From: an uncultured Pelagibacteraceae bacterium
Lineage (GTDB): Bacteria; Pseudomonadota; Alphaproteobacteria; Pelagibacterales; Pelagibacteraceae
Reading direction: 5' to 3'
Length of the DNA stretch: 64,000 nt
Assembly: GCA_902624495.1 (NCBI GenBank)
Contig: CACNYH010000001.1
Location: forward strand, 1-64,000
Made by a program: the position numbers and the translations under genes. Below are positions 1-12,200 of this stretch, piece after piece. The notes under the pieces were generated by a model. That model saw only the letters and a program-made list of their open reading frames with translations. It was not told the DNA's origin and did no database searches. How positions within the stretch are numbered: position 1 is the stretch's first letter; each line of letters begins with the position of its first letter.

Positions 1-659
1 TTAAATTTAAAATCTGAATTTTCTAACGTCTTTGCTTTTATCCCGTAACCCTCAGATCCAAACAATAAAACATTTTTTCCTTTCCAATTATTTTTTGTAA
101 AATCTTTTTTAGCAGAAACATCAAAAGCACTAACCCAAAATTCTTTTGTTTTTAAAAATTTAAGAGCTGTATTTAGATTTGAAACTTTGAATATCTTAAT
201 ATGTTCAGTACCTCCACTAGCACTTTTATAGAGCAATTTACTTTTTGACGGAAAGGATCTCTCTTTGACTATTAATCCATCAATGTTAAATGCGACAGCA
301 CTTCTTATAATTGATCCAATATTTCGAGGGTCAGTTACCTCCTCTAAGGCAATTAAATTAATATTTTTATTTTTATTATTCAAAACGTACTCTTTAAGTG
401 TTATTTCTTCAAGTTGCTCGACTTCAGCTACTAGACCCTGGTGAGCGGTCTCATCTCTACCACAAAGATTATCAAGTTCTTTTTTTGATTTATAAAAAAC
501 ATTGATTGATTTAAACAAATTTAAAGACTGATTTTCTCTATTTAACTTTTTTTGAGCGTCTTCAGTTAAAAATACTCTTGCAATTTTCCTTGAAGGGTTT
601 TTAAGTGCCTCTAAAACTGCATGTTTTCCAACGATTAAAAAAGTGGTTTTTTTCATCAT
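1..659 (-). CDS. rlmB: 23S rRNA (guanosine-2'-O)-methyltransferase RlmB / TrmH family (3' end truncated by window edge)
   Basis: Minus-strand frame from ATG at 659 (or 656) reads MKKTTFLIVGKHAVLEALKNPSRKIARVFLTEDAQKKLN..., typical of the SpoU/TrmH N-terminus; open to the window edge. Confidence 0.85.
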   Translation of the reverse strand, partial: MMKKTTFLIVGKHAVLEALKNPSRKIARVFLTEDAQKKLNRENQSLNLFKSINVFYKSKKELDNLCGRDETAHQGLVAEVEQLEEITLKEYVLNNKNKNINLIALEEVTDPRNIGSIIRSAVAFNIDGLIVKERSFPSKSKLLYKSASGGTEHIKIFKVSNLNTALKFLKTKEFWVSAFDVSAKKDFTKNNWKGKNVLLFGSEGYGIKAKTLENSDFKF

Positions 660-709
660 TTTAAGCAAATTTTTCAAATTACTAGCATATTTTATGGCAA
701 AATGATTTA

Positions 710-737
710 TTGCAATTATTCAATAAATGCTTATAAA
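710..737 (+). promoter_or_regulatory. Putative sigma70 promoter for tRNA-Tyr/tRNA-Gly/tuf
   Basis: TTGCAA (710-715), 16-nt spacer, TATAAA (732-737), upstream of tRNA-Tyr. Confidence 0.5.
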
Positions 738-790
738 ACCTTTGTTGTTAAATGCTTTTTAAGTTAGTGGGTATCCCCACAATCATGTTA

Positions 791-876
791 GGAGGGGTAC
801 CAAAGCGGTCAAATGGGGCGGGCTGTAAACCCGTTGACTTCGGTCTTCGAAAGTTCGAATCTTTCCCCCTCCACCA
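791..876 (+). tRNA. tRNA-Tyr (GTA)
   Basis: Acceptor GGAGGGG pairs with CCCCTCC; anticodon loop CTGTAAA; variable arm; GTTCGAATC T-loop; encoded CCA. Confidence 0.95.
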
Positions 877-922
877 AACTTAAAAACTTTGATAATGAAA
901 GAGCGAAATAAGTTTGGATATT

Positions 923-996
923 GCGGGTGTAGTTCAATGGTAGAACGCTAGCCTTCCAAGCTGGATGTAAGGGTTCGATTCCCTTTACCCGCTCCA
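923..996 (+). tRNA. tRNA-Gly (TCC)
   Basis: GCGGGTG...TACCCGC acceptor, anticodon loop CTTCCAA, GGTTCGATTCC T-arm, encoded CCA. Confidence 0.95.
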
Positions 997-1032
997 AAAT
1001 AAGTAATAAAAATTAAAGTGAGGAAAAAATAG

Positions 1033-2232
1033 ATGTCAAAAGAAAAGTTTAACCGAAACAAACCACATTGTAATATTGGTACAATCGGACACGTAGACCA
1101 TGGTAAAACAACATTAACAGCTGCTATAACCAAAGTGTTATCAGAAGCTGGAGGTTCAAGCTCTGCAAACTTCGTTGCTTATGATCAAATTGATAAAGCC
1201 CCAGAAGAAAAAGAGAGAGGAATTACAATTTCAACAGCTCACGTTGAGTATGAAACTGAAAAAAGACACTACGCTCACGTAGACTGCCCGGGTCATGCTG
1301 ACTATGTAAAAAATATGATTACAGGCGCAGCTCAAATGGATGGAGCGATCTTAGTAGTAAATGCAGCAGATGGTCCTATGCCTCAAACAAGAGAACATAT
1401 ACTTTTAGCTCGTCAAGTTGGTGTACCTGCTATCGTAGTATTTTTAAATAAAATTGATACAGTGAAAGATAAAGAGTTGGTTGATTTAGTTGAGGAGGAA
1501 ATCAGAGAGTTACTAACTTCTTATAAATTTCCAGGAGACAAAATTCCTATAGTTAAAGGATCTGCTTTAAATGCTGTTGAGGGAAAAGATGAAGCTACTG
1601 GTAAGAATGCAATCATGGAGTTAATGAAAGCTGTAGATGAAACAATTCCTCAACCTGATAGACCAAAAGATAAGCCTTTCTTAATGCCCGTTGAAGATGT
1701 TTTCTCAATTTCTGGAAGAGGCACAGTAGTAACTGGAAGAGTAGAGTCTGGTGTTATTAAAGTTGGTGAAGAAATTGAAATAGTAGGTATTAGAGATACT
1801 AAAAAATCTGTTTGCACTGGTGTTGAAATGTTTAGAAAACTTTTAGACAGTGGTGAAGCAGGAGATAACATTGGGGCACTTTTAAGAGGTGTTGAGAGAG
1901 ATGATGTAGAAAGAGGTCAAGTTCTTTGCAAACCTGGTTCTATTACTCCTCACACTGAATTTGAATGCCAGGCTTATATTTTGAAAAAAGAAGAAGGAGG
2001 AAGACATACTCCATTTTTTACAAAATATAGACCTCAATTTTATTTCAGAACAACAGATGTAACTGGTGAAGTTACTCTTCCCTCTGGGACTGAAATGGTA
2101 ATGCCTGGTGACGATGGTAAATTTACTGTTAAGTTAATTACTCCAATTGCAATGAGTGAAAACCTTAACTTCGCTATTAGGGAAGGTGGAAAAACAGTAG
2201 GAGCTGGAGTAGTTACTAAAATAGTAAAATAA
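1033..2232 (+). CDS. tuf: Elongation factor Tu
   Basis: [33 protein letters not shown]... G1 motif and NKID. Confidence 0.99.
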   Translation: MSKEKFNRNKPHCNIGTIGHVDHGKTTLTAAITKVLSEAGGSSSANFVAYDQIDKAPEEKERGITISTAHVEYETEKRHYAHVDCPGHADYVKNMITGAAQMDGAILVVNAADGPMPQTREHILLARQVGVPAIVVFLNKIDTVKDKELVDLVEEEIRELLTSYKFPGDKIPIVKGSALNAVEGKDEATGKNAIMELMKAVDETIPQPDRPKDKPFLMPVEDVFSISGRGTVVTGRVESGVIKVGEEIEIVGIRDTKKSVCTGVEMFRKLLDSGEAGDNIGALLRGVERDDVERGQVLCKPGSITPHTEFECQAYILKKEEGGRHTPFFTKYRPQFYFRTTDVTGEVTLPSGTEMVMPGDDGKFTVKLITPIAMSENLNFAIREGGKTVGAGVVTKIVK

Positions 2233-2238
2233 ACGCTT

Positions 2239-2314
2239 AGGAGCGTAGTTCAATTGGTAGAGCGCCGGTCTCCAAAACCGGAGGTTGTGGGTTCGAGTCC
2301 CTCCGCTCCTGCCA
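2239..2314 (+). tRNA. tRNA-Trp (CCA)
   Basis: AGGAGCG...CGCTCCT acceptor, anticodon loop CTCCAAA, GGTTCGAGTCC T-arm, encoded GCCA. Confidence 0.95.
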
Positions 2315-2329
2315 AAACTACAGATTAGT

Positions 2330-2521
2330 ATGAAAAACCCTTTGAAATTTATACAAGAAGTTAAACAAGAAACCTTTAGAATTACCTGGCCGACGAAAAA
2401 AGAAACAATGATGGGTGCTATAATGGTTTTTGCTCTAGCATCTATCGCTGCAATTTTTTTTTTAATTTTAGATCAAATTTTAAGATTTTTACTTAACTTA
2501 ATTTTAACAATAAATTTTTAA
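2330..2521 (+). CDS. secE: Preprotein translocase subunit SecE
   Basis: MKNPLKFIQEVKQETFRITWPTKKETMMG...; start trimmed from the ORF track (2285) because the longer ORF overlaps tRNA-Trp. Confidence 0.93.
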   Translation: MKNPLKFIQEVKQETFRITWPTKKETMMGAIMVFALASIAAIFFLILDQILRFLLNLILTINF

Positions 2522-3046
2522 ATGAATTGGTATATAGTTCAAGCTTACTCAGGATTTGAAAAAAAAGTAGTTGAGTCCATAAAAGAAGAATTGAAAAAAA
2601 ACAAACTTTCAGAAAATTTACAGGAAGTATTAGTCCCTACACATCAAGTTACTGAGGTAAAAAAAGGAAAAAGAACAAAAAAAGAGAAAAAATTTTTCCC
2701 TGGGTATGTTTTGGTAAAAATTGAACTTACAAAACAAATTTACCATTTAATCAAAAACTTACAAAAAGTTAGTGGCTTTTTAGGATCGTCAGACAAACCT
2801 ACGCCTATATCTGATAATGAGATCAAACGTATTCTTGGGCAAGTTTCCGAAAGTGCAGTAAGTCAAAAAACTAGTATAAACTTTGAAATAGGTGAAAAGG
2901 TAAAGGTTTGTGATGGGCCTTTTGCTTCTTTTAATGGATTAATTGAAGAAATTGATGAAGAAAAATCTAGACTTAAAGTGTCAGTTTCTATATTTGGTAG
3001 AGCTACTCCGGTAGATTTAGAATTTAACCAAGTGGAGAAAAATTAA
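2522..3046 (+). CDS. nusG: Transcription termination/antitermination protein NusG
   Basis: [20 protein letters not shown]... FFPGYVLV... KOW region. Confidence 0.97.
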   Translation: MNWYIVQAYSGFEKKVVESIKEELKKNKLSENLQEVLVPTHQVTEVKKGKRTKKEKKFFPGYVLVKIELTKQIYHLIKNLQKVSGFLGSSDKPTPISDNEIKRILGQVSESAVSQKTSINFEIGEKVKVCDGPFASFNGLIEEIDEEKSRLKVSVSIFGRATPVDLEFNQVEKN

Positions 3047-3471
3047 TGGCTAAAGAAATAACAGGTTATGTAAAATTGCAAATTAAAGGCGGTCAAGCTA
3101 ATCCTGCACCTCCTGTAGGTCCTGCTCTCGGCCAAAGAGGCATTAATATAATGGAATTTTGTAAGGCGTTTAATGAAAAAACAAAATCTTTTATGGGTAA
3201 GCCTGTCCCAGTGATAATAACAGTCTATAAAGATAAAAAATTTGATTTTATTATAAAGTCTCCACCAGCATCTCATTTTATTAGGGAAGCTGCTAAGCTA
3301 AAAAGTGGCTCAAGTGAACCTGGTAGAGTTGTTGCAGGATCAATTACAATGAAACAAGCAGAGGCAATAGCAAAAGAAAAAATGAAAGATTTAAATGCTT
3401 TTGATTTAAAAGAAGCTACAAAAATAATATGTGGATCAGCAAGATCAATGGGTATCGAGGTAAAAGAATAA
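3046..3471 (+). CDS. rplK: 50S ribosomal protein L11
   Basis: [37 protein letters not shown]. Confidence 0.99.
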   Translation: MAKEITGYVKLQIKGGQANPAPPVGPALGQRGINIMEFCKAFNEKTKSFMGKPVPVIITVYKDKKFDFIIKSPPASHFIREAAKLKSGSSEPGRVVAGSITMKQAEAIAKEKMKDLNAFDLKEATKIICGSARSMGIEVKE

Positions 3472-3473
3472 TT

Positions 3474-4160
3474 ATGAAAAAAAATTCAAAAAGGTATAAT
3501 GCGATTTTAAAAAATTCTATCAGAGATAAAAAGATAAGCGCAAAAGAGGCTTTAGATTTAGTTAAAAAAAATTCAACAACGAAATTTGATGAGTCTATTG
3601 ATGTATCATTAAAAATTAATTTAAAACAATCTAAAGGCGGCGATTTAAGTTTGAGAACTGTTGTAAATTTGCCTAATGGTTCTGGAAAAAAAAGAAAGAT
3701 AGCAGTATTGTGTGAACCAAGTAAAATCGAAGAGGCAAAAAAGGCTGGTGCAGATATAGCTGGATCTGATGATCTTATAGAAAAAATTGCTTCAGGAAAA
3801 TTTGATTTTACAAAACTTATTTGCACTCCATCAATGATGGGAAAAATCGGAAAATATGGAAAAGTTTTAGGTCCAAAAGGTTTAATGCCTAATCCAAAAT
3901 TAGGAACAGTATCAACCGATTTACAAAAATCAGTTAATGATTTTAAAACAGGACTTGTTGAAATACGAAATGATAAAGATGGGAATCTAGCTTCTACAAT
4001 TGGAAGAAAAAGTTTTTCTACTGAAAAATTATTAGAAAACTATAATTTTTTTATTGAAAGTGTAAAAAAAGAAAAACCTGATACCATTAAGGGCGAATTA
4101 ATAAAGGGCACTTACATTACATCTACCATGGGTATTTCTTATAGGATTGGAGTAAAATAA
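3474..4160 (+). CDS. rplA: 50S ribosomal protein L1
   Basis: MKKNSKRYNAILKNS...; LGPKGLMPNPKLGTV. ORF start trimmed from 3429. Confidence 0.97.
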   Translation: MKKNSKRYNAILKNSIRDKKISAKEALDLVKKNSTTKFDESIDVSLKINLKQSKGGDLSLRTVVNLPNGSGKKRKIAVLCEPSKIEEAKKAGADIAGSDDLIEKIASGKFDFTKLICTPSMMGKIGKYGKVLGPKGLMPNPKLGTVSTDLQKSVNDFKTGLVEIRNDKDGNLASTIGRKSFSTEKLLENYNFFIESVKKEKPDTIKGELIKGTYITSTMGISYRIGVK

Positions 4161-4167
4161 AGTTATG

Positions 4168-4677
4168 ATGTCAAAAGAAGCTAAGAAAAATTACGTTGAA
4201 GAGATGAAGAAAAATTTTACTGACAATGAGTCAGTAATGATTGCACAATATCAAGGCCTAAATGTAAACGAATTAGATGCATTAAGAAAAGAGCTCAGAG
4301 ATAAAGGTATTTTATTTAAAATAACAAAAAATAGAATAACTAAAATAGCTATTAAAGAAACACCAAAAAAAGATCTCGAGAAATATTTTATTGGACCAAC
4401 AGCAACAGCGATTTCATCTGATCCTATTTCGACAGCAAAAATTTTAACAAAATTTTCAAAATCTAACAAAAAGCTCAAAATAGTTGCTGGTTTTATGGAC
4501 GGCAAAGTTTTAGATGAAAAAGAGGTATCAATAATAGCGACACTTCCGTCATTAGAGGAAGCAAGGGCTAAAATTGTGGGTATTTTGGCCTCACCTGCAC
4601 AAAAATTAGTGAGTATTTTACTTGCACCAGGCTCAAAAATTGCTAATTTAGCGCGCGCAAAGAGTTTAAAAAATTAA
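4168..4677 (+). CDS. rplJ: 50S ribosomal protein L10
   Basis: MSKEAKKNYVEEMKKNFTDNESVMIAQYQGLNVNELDALRKELRDKG; tandem ATG at 4165/4168. Confidence 0.96.
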   Translation: MSKEAKKNYVEEMKKNFTDNESVMIAQYQGLNVNELDALRKELRDKGILFKITKNRITKIAIKETPKKDLEKYFIGPTATAISSDPISTAKILTKFSKSNKKLKIVAGFMDGKVLDEKEVSIIATLPSLEEARAKIVGILASPAQKLVSILLAPGSKIANLARAKSLKN

Positions 4678-4692
4678 TTCACAGGATACAAT

Positions 4693-5064
4693 ATGGCAGA
4701 CTTAAATAAAATTATAGATGAACTTTCAACATTGACAGTAGTAGAAGCAGCAGAGCTTTCAAAACAGTTAGAGGAAAAATGGGGCGTAACAGCAGCTGCA
4801 CCAGTAGCAGCAGCACCAGCCGGAGGAACAGCTGCACCTGCAGGCGAGGAAAAATCTGAATTTTCTCTTTTTTTAGCATCTGCAGGCGACAAAAAAATTA
4901 ATGTTATTAAAGAAGTTAGAGCAATAACTGGTTTAGGTTTAAAAGAGGCAAAAGATTTAGTTGAAGCTGCACCAAAAGAAATTAAAGGTGGTGTAGCAAA
5001 AAAAGATGCCGAAGAATTTAAGAAAAAACTTGAAGCAGCTGGAGCTAAAATAGAACTAAAGTAA
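4693..5064 (+). CDS. rplL: 50S ribosomal protein L7/L12
   Basis: Ala-rich hinge plus C-terminal [50 protein letters not shown]. Confidence 0.99.
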   Translation: MADLNKIIDELSTLTVVEAAELSKQLEEKWGVTAAAPVAAAPAGGTAAPAGEEKSEFSLFLASAGDKKINVIKEVRAITGLGLKEAKDLVEAAPKEIKGGVAKKDAEEFKKKLEAAGAKIELK

Positions 5065-5080
5065 ACAGGATTTAAAGTAG

Positions 5081-5118
5081 TATTTCATTGCAACAAAAAA
5101 TTGCAATGAAATATTTTT
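5081..5118 (+). terminator. Stem-loop plus T-tract between rplL and rpoB (putative attenuator)
   Basis: TATTTCATTGCAA (5081-5093) / loop CAAAAAA / TTGCAATGAAATA (5101-5113), 13 bp perfect, followed by TTTTT. Confidence 0.65.
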
Positions 5119-5122
5119 ATTG

Positions 5123-8100
5123 ATGCAATTATCTTTTACGCAAAAGAAAAATATTAGAAAAAACTTTGGCAAATTAGTCGAAGGATTATCTATTCCTAAT
5201 CTAATAGAGGTACAAAAAAATTCATACAATGAATTTCTAGAATCGAAATCATTGAAAGAGCAGCTTAGTGATCTTTCTAAAGGTATAGATAAAGTTTTTA
5301 AAAGTATATTTCCAATAGAAGATGGCAACGACAAAGCTACTCTTGAATATATCTCTTATAAATTAGAAAAGCCAAAATTCGATGTTATTGAATGTAAGCA
5401 AAGAAGTTTATCTTATTCAGCAGCATTAAAAGCAAACCTAAGGCTTGTTGTATACGATATTGATACTGAAAATAATACTAAGCAAATTCTATCAGCTAAA
5501 GAACAAGAGGTGTTTATAGGAGATTTGCCTCTTATGACTCCTAGCGCAACATTCATAACAAATGGTGTTGAAAGAGTTGTAGTAAATCAAATGCATAGAA
5601 GTCCAGGAGTATTTTTTGATCATGATAAAGGCAAAACACACGCCAGTGGAAAATTATTATTTAATTGTAGAATAATTCCTGGAAGAGGATCGTGGTTAGA
5701 TTTTGAATTTGATCCAAAAGATATTTTATACTTCAGAATAGACAGAAAGAAAAAATTACCTATTACTACAATTCTATATGCTTTGGGTTATAAACAAGAA
5801 AAAATCATTGAGACTTTTTACACTAAAGAGAAATATGTATACAACACAGACACCAAAAATTGGTCTACAAATTTTAATCCAGAAAATTATAAAAGGCCAA
5901 TTAAGCTATCATTCGATTTAGTAGACTCGAAAACAAATAAAAAAATTTTATCAAAAGGTGAAAAACTAAATCTTATAATTGCAAGAAAATTACAAGAAAA
6001 AGGTTTAAAATCAATTACTGTTACAAACGATCAAATTATCGGTAAATACGTTGCATCAGAAATAAAAGATAAAAATAATGAAATTTTAGTGCATGCCGGT
6101 TTCGATATTACTGAGGAACAGCTAGAAAAAATTCTCCAAAAAGAAGGTGAAAAGAGTATTTACTTGGTAAATATTGATCCAATTAATAAAGGACCTTACA
6201 TTTTAGAAACTCTTAAAATAGATAAAAATTCAAATAAATCTGAGGCTTTAAATGACATTTATAAAGTTTTGAGGCCAGGGGAAGCGCCTTCGGTAGAAAT
6301 AGCCCAAGAGATTTTTAATAACTTGTATTTTAAAAAAGAAAGATACGATCTTTCAGAGGTTGGAAGAGTAAAATTGAATTCAAAACTAAACTTAAACACA
6401 AGCTTAAAAAAAACAATTTTAGAAACTTCAGATGTAATCGAAATAATAAAATTCATGCTTGATTTACGAGATGGAAAAGGAGAGGTAGATGACATAGATC
6501 ACCTAGGTAATAGACGTGTGAGATCTGTGGGTGAATTAGTAGAAAACCAGTTTAGAATCGGTCTCTTAAGAATGGAAAGGACTGTCAAAGAAAAGATGTC
6601 AACTTTTTTAGAAATAGAGTCTGCTATGCCTCAAGATCTTATTAATGCTAAACCAATAACAACCTCGTTAAAAGACTTCTTTGCAACCTCTCAACTTTCT
6701 CAATTTATGGATCAAACTAATCCATTATCAGAAATTACTCATAAAAGAAGAGTTTCAGCTTTAGGACCGGGTGGATTAACAAGAGAACGGGCTGGATTTG
6801 AAGTAAGAGATGTTCACCCTACTCACTATGGCAGGATTTGCCCGATAGAAACACCTGAGGGTCCAAATATTGGATTAATAAATAGTTTGGCTACTTATTG
6901 TAGGGTAAATAAATTTGGTTATATCGAGAGTCCATATAAAAAAGTTGTAAATGGTAAAGTTACCTCTGAGATCAAATATTTGTCAGCTATTGAGGAAGAG
7001 AAATTTACCATCGCTCAAGCCAACTCTATTTTAAAAAGTGATGGTTCATTTTCAGAAGATCTAGTTGCTTGCAGAAAAAATTTAAATTTTGAACTTTCTA
7101 CGAAAGAAAGCATTGATTATATTGATGTATCTCCAAAACAACTTGTTTCCGTAGCCGCGGCTTTAATTCCTTTTTTAGAGAATGATGACGCTAACAGAGC
7201 ATTAATGGGTTCAAATATGATGAGGCAAGCTGTTCCTTTATTAAAACCAGAAGCTCCATTAGTAGGAACAGGAATTGAGTCAGACGTAGCTCTTGACTCT
7301 GGAGTTACAATAGTTGCAAAAAGAAATGGAGTTGTTGATAAAATAGACGGTAAAAGAATAGTAGTAAAAGCTACCGAAGTTACAGACTTATCTCAATCTG
7401 CAGTAGACATTTATAACTTATCAAAATTTCAAAGATCAAATCAAAATACATGCATAAATCAGAAACCACTAGTTAAAGTTGGTGATAAGATAAAAAAAGG
7501 GGACATAATTGCAGACGGACCAGCAACAAAACTTGGTGAACTTGCTTTAGGAAAAAATGTGACGGTGGCATTTATGCCATGGCAAGGATATAATTTTGAA
7601 GACTCCATTTTAATATCTGAAAGATGCGTTACTGACGATGTTTTTACCTCTGTTCATATAGAGGAGTATGAGTCAATGGCAAGAGATACTAAATTAGGAG
7701 CAGAGGAAATTACAAGAGATATTCCTAATGTGAGTGAGGAAAGTCTTAGAAATTTAGACGAATCTGGTATTGTATATGTAGGTGCAGAGGTAAAACCTGG
7801 AGATATACTAGTTGGTAAAGTTACACCTAAAAGTGAAACTTCATCGAGCCCTGAGGAAAAACTATTAAGATCTATATTTGGCGAAAAAGCTACAGATGTG
7901 CGAGATTCCTCTTTAAAGTTACCATCTGGCAGTACAGGTGTTGTAATTGATGTAAGAGTTTTCAACAGACACGGGATAGAAAAAGACGAAAGATCAATTG
8001 CTATTGAGAGAGCTGAGATTGAGTCTGTGCAAGAGGATAAAAAGGTTGAAGAAGAAATTTTAAATAGAAATATTAAATTAAGAGCAATAGATCTTCTAAA

Positions 8101-9217
8101 TGGACAAAGTATTGATAAACAATTTAAAGATTTAAAACCAGAGACTACATTAAATAAAAATGATCTAGAGGACTTGAGCTTAAAAGATTTTTGGAAAATC
8201 TCACTACAAAAACAAGAGATTAACAATAATCTTGAGAAACTTAAAAATCAATTCGAAAATGCCTCAGAAGATATTAAAATAAGATTTGAAGATAAAGTCA
8301 CTAAAATTCAGCAAGGTGATGATTTGCTACCAACAGTAATGAAAGTTGTAAAAGTATTTGTTGCTGTAAAAAGAAGATTGATGCCAGGAGATAAAATGGC
8401 TGGAAGACACGGAAACAAAGGTGTTGTAAGTAAAATAGTTCCAGTTGAAGACATGCCTTATATGGAAAATGGAAAACCCGTTGATATAGTTTTAAATCCC
8501 TTAGGTGTACCAAGTAGAATGAACGTTGGTCAAATTCTAGAGACTCATTTGGGTTGGTCATGTTCAGAGCTTGGAGATCAGATTAAAGTTTACTTAAAAA
8601 ACTTTGAAAGAGAAATCGATAAATTAAAAGGAAAATTAAAAGATATTTATGGTGATACTTATTTTAATCAAGTTATATCAAAGTTATCAACAAAAGAAAT
8701 AGCTGAATTAGTTCAAAATCTCTCAAATGGTATACCAATAGCTACACCAGTTTTTGATGGTGCTAGCACTAAAGATATAAATGAAATGCTTAATTTGGCA
8801 AAGCTTCCTGGGACTGGGCAAACACATTTGTGGAACGGGCAAACTGGTGAAAGATTTGATAGACCTGTAACAGTCGGAATTATTTACATGTTAAAACTGA
8901 ATCACTTGGTAGAGGATAAAATACATGCTAGGTCAACTGGTCCTTATAGTTTAGTTACGCAACAGCCTCTTGGTGGAAAAGCTCAACTAGGAGGTCAAAG
9001 ATTTGGAGAAATGGAAGTTTGGGCATTAGAAGCATATGGTGCTTCTTATACTCTTCAAGAAATTTTAACCGTTAAATCTGATGATGTGGCAGGTAGAACA
9101 AAAGTTTATGAAACTATTGTAAAAGGAAACAATAATTTTGAGTCTGGTGTACCAGAGTCATTTAACGTTCTGGTCAAAGAAATAAGAGCTTTAGGACTTA
9201 ATATTGAGCTTAACTAA
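5123..9217 (+). CDS. rpoB: DNA-directed RNA polymerase subunit beta
   Basis: [31 protein letters not shown]...; [29 protein letters not shown] at 5123; the ORF track begins with a TTG at 5120. Confidence 0.99.
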   Translation: MQLSFTQKKNIRKNFGKLVEGLSIPNLIEVQKNSYNEFLESKSLKEQLSDLSKGIDKVFKSIFPIEDGNDKATLEYISYKLEKPKFDVIECKQRSLSYSAALKANLRLVVYDIDTENNTKQILSAKEQEVFIGDLPLMTPSATFITNGVERVVVNQMHRSPGVFFDHDKGKTHASGKLLFNCRIIPGRGSWLDFEFDPKDILYFRIDRKKKLPITTILYALGYKQEKIIETFYTKEKYVYNTDTKNWSTNFNPENYKRPIKLSFDLVDSKTNKKILSKGEKLNLIIARKLQEKGLKSITVTNDQIIGKYVASEIKDKNNEILVHAGFDITEEQLEKILQKEGEKSIYLVNIDPINKGPYILETLKIDKNSNKSEALNDIYKVLRPGEAPSVEIAQEIFNNLYFKKERYDLSEVGRVKLNSKLNLNTSLKKTILETSDVIEIIKFMLDLRDGKGEVDDIDHLGNRRVRSVGELVENQFRIGLLRMERTVKEKMSTFLEIESAMPQDLINAKPITTSLKDFFATSQLSQFMDQTNPLSEITHKRRVSALGPGGLTRERAGFEVRDVHPTHYGRICPIETPEGPNIGLINSLATYCRVNKFGYIESPYKKVVNGKVTSEIKYLSAIEEEKFTIAQANSILKSDGSFSEDLVACRKNLNFELSTKESIDYIDVSPKQLVSVAAALIPFLENDDANRALMGSNMMRQAVPLLKPEAPLVGTGIESDVALDSGVTIVAKRNGVVDKIDGKRIVVKATEVTDLSQSAVDIYNLSKFQRSNQNTCINQKPLVKVGDKIKKGDIIADGPATKLGELALGKNVTVAFMPWQGYNFEDSILISERCVTDDVFTSVHIEEYESMARDTKLGAEEITRDIPNVSEESLRNLDESGIVYVGAEVKPGDILVGKVTPKSETSSSPEEKLLRSIFGEKATDVRDSSLKLPSGSTGVVIDVRVFNRHGIEKDERSIAIERAEIESVQEDKKVEEEILNRNIKLRAIDLLNGQSIDKQFKDLKPETTLNKNDLEDLSLKDFWKISLQKQEINNNLEKLKNQFENASEDIKIRFEDKVTKIQQGDDLLPTVMKVVKVFVAVKRRLMPGDKMAGRHGNKGVVSKIVPVEDMPYMENGKPVDIVLNPLGVPSRMNVGQILETHLGWSCSELGDQIKVYLKNFEREIDKLKGKLKDIYGDTYFNQVISKLSTKEIAELVQNLSNGIPIATPVFDGASTKDINEMLNLAKLPGTGQTHLWNGQTGERFDRPVTVGIIYMLKLNHLVEDKIHARSTGPYSLVTQQPLGGKAQLGGQRFGEMEVWALEAYGASYTLQEILTVKSDDVAGRTKVYETIVKGNNNFESGVPESFNVLVKEIRALGLNIELN

Positions 9218-9219
9218 TT

Positions 9220-12200
9220 ATGGAAAAAAATTTAACAAAAAATTTTGAATCACAAAACTTAACCCAAGAAAACGATTTTAATAGTATAAAAATCACCCTT
9301 GCTAGTCCTGAAAAAATTAAGTCCTGGTCTTTTGGTGAAATAAAAAAACCTGAAACAATTAATTACAGAACTTTTAGACCAGAGAAAGACGGTTTATTTT
9401 GTTCTAGAATTTTTGGACCAGTTAAAGATTATGAGTGTTTGTGTGGTAAGTACAAAAGAATGAAGTTTAGAGGAATTATATGCGAGAAATGTGGTGTAGA
9501 AGTTACAAAATCAAACGTAAGAAGAGAAAGAATGGGCCACATAAATTTAGCATGCCCAGTAGCCCACATATGGTTTTTAAAATCTTTACCGAGTAGAATT
9601 TCATTGGCAATAGATATGAAATTGAAAGAAGTTGAAAAAGTTTTATATTTCGAAAGTTTCATAGTTATTGAGCCTGGTCTTACAACTTTAAAAAAAGGTC
9701 AACTTATTTCAGAAGAGGCATTAATTAAAGCACAAGATGAGTTCGGGGAAGATGCTTTTACTGCTGGTATTGGTGCGGAGGCTGTAAGAGAGATATTATT
9801 AAATTTAGATTTAAAAAAAGAACAAAAAAAATTAAGAGACTCATTAGTTGAAATCAAATCAAAAGTCACTGAAGAAAGAACCATTAAAAGATTAAAACTT
9901 ATTGAGTCATTTATTTCCTCAGGCAATAAACCAGAATGGATGATATTAACTTCAGTGCCTGTTATCCCTCCAGAACTTAGACCTCTAGTTCCTCTCGATG
10001 GAGGTAGATTTGCCACATCTGATCTTAACGATTTATACAGAAGGGTCATTAACAGAAACAATAGGTTAAAACGATTATTAGACTTAAAAGCACCTGACAT
10101 AATTGTAAGAAATGAAAAAAGAATGTTACAAGAATCTGTAGATGCATTATTTGATAATGGAAGAAGAGGTAGAGTAATTACAGGCACTGGAAAAAGACCT
10201 TTGAAGTCTTTGGCAGAGATGTTGAAAGGGAAACAAGGTAGATTTAGGCAAAATTTATTAGGTAAAAGGGTAGATTATTCAGGTAGATCAGTAATAGTTG
10301 TTGGTCCAGAATTAAAATTACATCAATGTGGTTTACCGAAAAAAATGGCTTTAGAACTTTTTAAACCTTTTTTATATGCAAGATTGGATAAGCTTGGCCT
10401 TGCAACTACAATAAAACAAGCAAAAAGACTTGTTGAAAAAGAAAAAAGTGAAGTCTGGGACTCTTTAGAACATATTATTCGAGAGCATCCAATACTTCTT
10501 AATAGAGCTCCAACTTTACACAGGCTTGGTGTTCAAGCGTTTGAAGCAAAATTAATCGAAGGAAATGCTATTGAATTACATCCATTAGTATGTGCCGCAT
10601 TTAATGCAGATTTTGATGGGGATCAAATGGCTGTGCACATCCCTTTGAGTTTAGAAGCTCAATTAGAAGCTAGAGTATTAATGATGTCGACCAACAACAT
10701 TTTAAGTCCTTCTAATGGAAAACCGATAATAGTCCCAAGCCAAGATATAGTTCTAGGAATATATTACCTATCTCAATCTGAAGAAAATGATAAAAAACCG
10801 AAAGGAATATTTTCAAATATAGAGGAAATAGAGCAAGCTTTAGAAAGCAATATTATAAGCTTACATTCAAAAATTATTTCAACATTTAATACCATCGATA
10901 ACAACGGTAAACCTATTGTTGAAAAATATACTAGTACGGCAGGGAGATTTTTATTAGCAAACGTATTGCCTAAAAACAGCAATATTAAATTTTCTTTGAT
11001 AAATAAACTTTTAACAAAAAAGAATGTTTCAGAGGTAATAGATACAATTTTTAGATATTGCGGTCAAAAAGAAACTGTAATTTTTTGTGATAGAATTAAA
11101 ACTTTAGGTTTTAAACATGCTTTCATGGCAGGTATCTCATTCGGAAAAGATGACTTAATAATTCCAAAAACTAAAGAAAACTTAATTAACAATACTAAAA
11201 AACAAATTGAAGAATATGAGAAGCAATATTCTGATGGATTAATTACTAGAGGGGAAAAATATAATAAAGTAGTAGATGTTTGGTCTAAATGCACTGACAC
11301 AGTTGCTAATGAGATGATGAAAGAAATTTCTTCAGCAGAGAAAATTTATGATGATGATAGAATAGAAACAAATTCAGTTTATATGATGGCTGATTCTGGC
11401 GCTAGGGGCTCCCAAGCTCAGATGAAACAATTAGCAGGTATGCGAGGATTAATTGCAAAACCTTCTGGTGAAATAATCGAGACGCCCATTATTTCTAATT
11501 TTAAAGAGGGATTATCAGTTTTAGAATACTTTAACTCCACTCATGGAGCAAGAAAAGGGCTAGCTGATACAGCCTTAAAAACTGCTAATTCAGGATATCT
11601 TACAAGAAGGCTGTGTGATGTAGCTCAGGACGTACAGATTACAAAAAAAGAGTGTGATCCAAAGAAAAGATCCTCGGTAAATATTTCTGAGATTATCGAA
11701 GGTGGTAATATTTTAGTAAGTCTGTCTGAAAGAGTTTTGGGAAGAGTAATTGCTGAAAATATTAAAAATCCTGTTACTGGTGAAGTGATAGCAAAAAAAG
11801 ATAAGCTTATCGATGAGTTTGACTGTGAAAAAATCGATGCTGCTGGTGTGAAATCTGTAAATGTTTATTCAGTAATAACTTGTGCCTCAACTCGTGGTGT
11901 ATGTCAAATATGTTATGGTAGAGATCTTGCCAGAGGAAAATTGGTAAGTGTTGGTGAAGCAGTAGGTATGATAGCCGCACAATCAATTGGAGAACCTGGA
12001 ACACAACTTACAATGAGAACTTTTCACGTTGGAGGTACCGCACAAATTAAAGAGGAGTCTCAAATAATTTCACAAACTAAAGGTAAATTAAACATAATTA
12101 ACAAAAATTTAATTGAGGACTCAAAAAAGAACATAATTGTAATGGGAAGAAACACTCAACTAAGTATTGAGGATGAAAACGGAAGACAACAAGCTATTTA

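Noticed and set aside
809-1133. Minus-strand ORFs of 62 and 61 aa
   Set aside because: They lie over tRNA-Tyr, tRNA-Gly and the tuf 5' end; sequences are tRNA-derived translations commonly mis-annotated as proteins.
4790-4850. GCA/GCT-rich run in rplL as a possible repeat element
   Set aside because: This is the Ala-rich flexible hinge of L7/L12, a normal feature.
7654-8226. 190-aa minus-strand ORF inside rpoB
   Set aside because: Antisense shadow ORF of a highly conserved gene; low-complexity Ser/Leu/Ile/Phe composition and no recognisable motif.
9699-10187. 162-aa minus-strand ORF in rpoC
   Set aside because: Antisense shadow of rpoC with no independent coding evidence.
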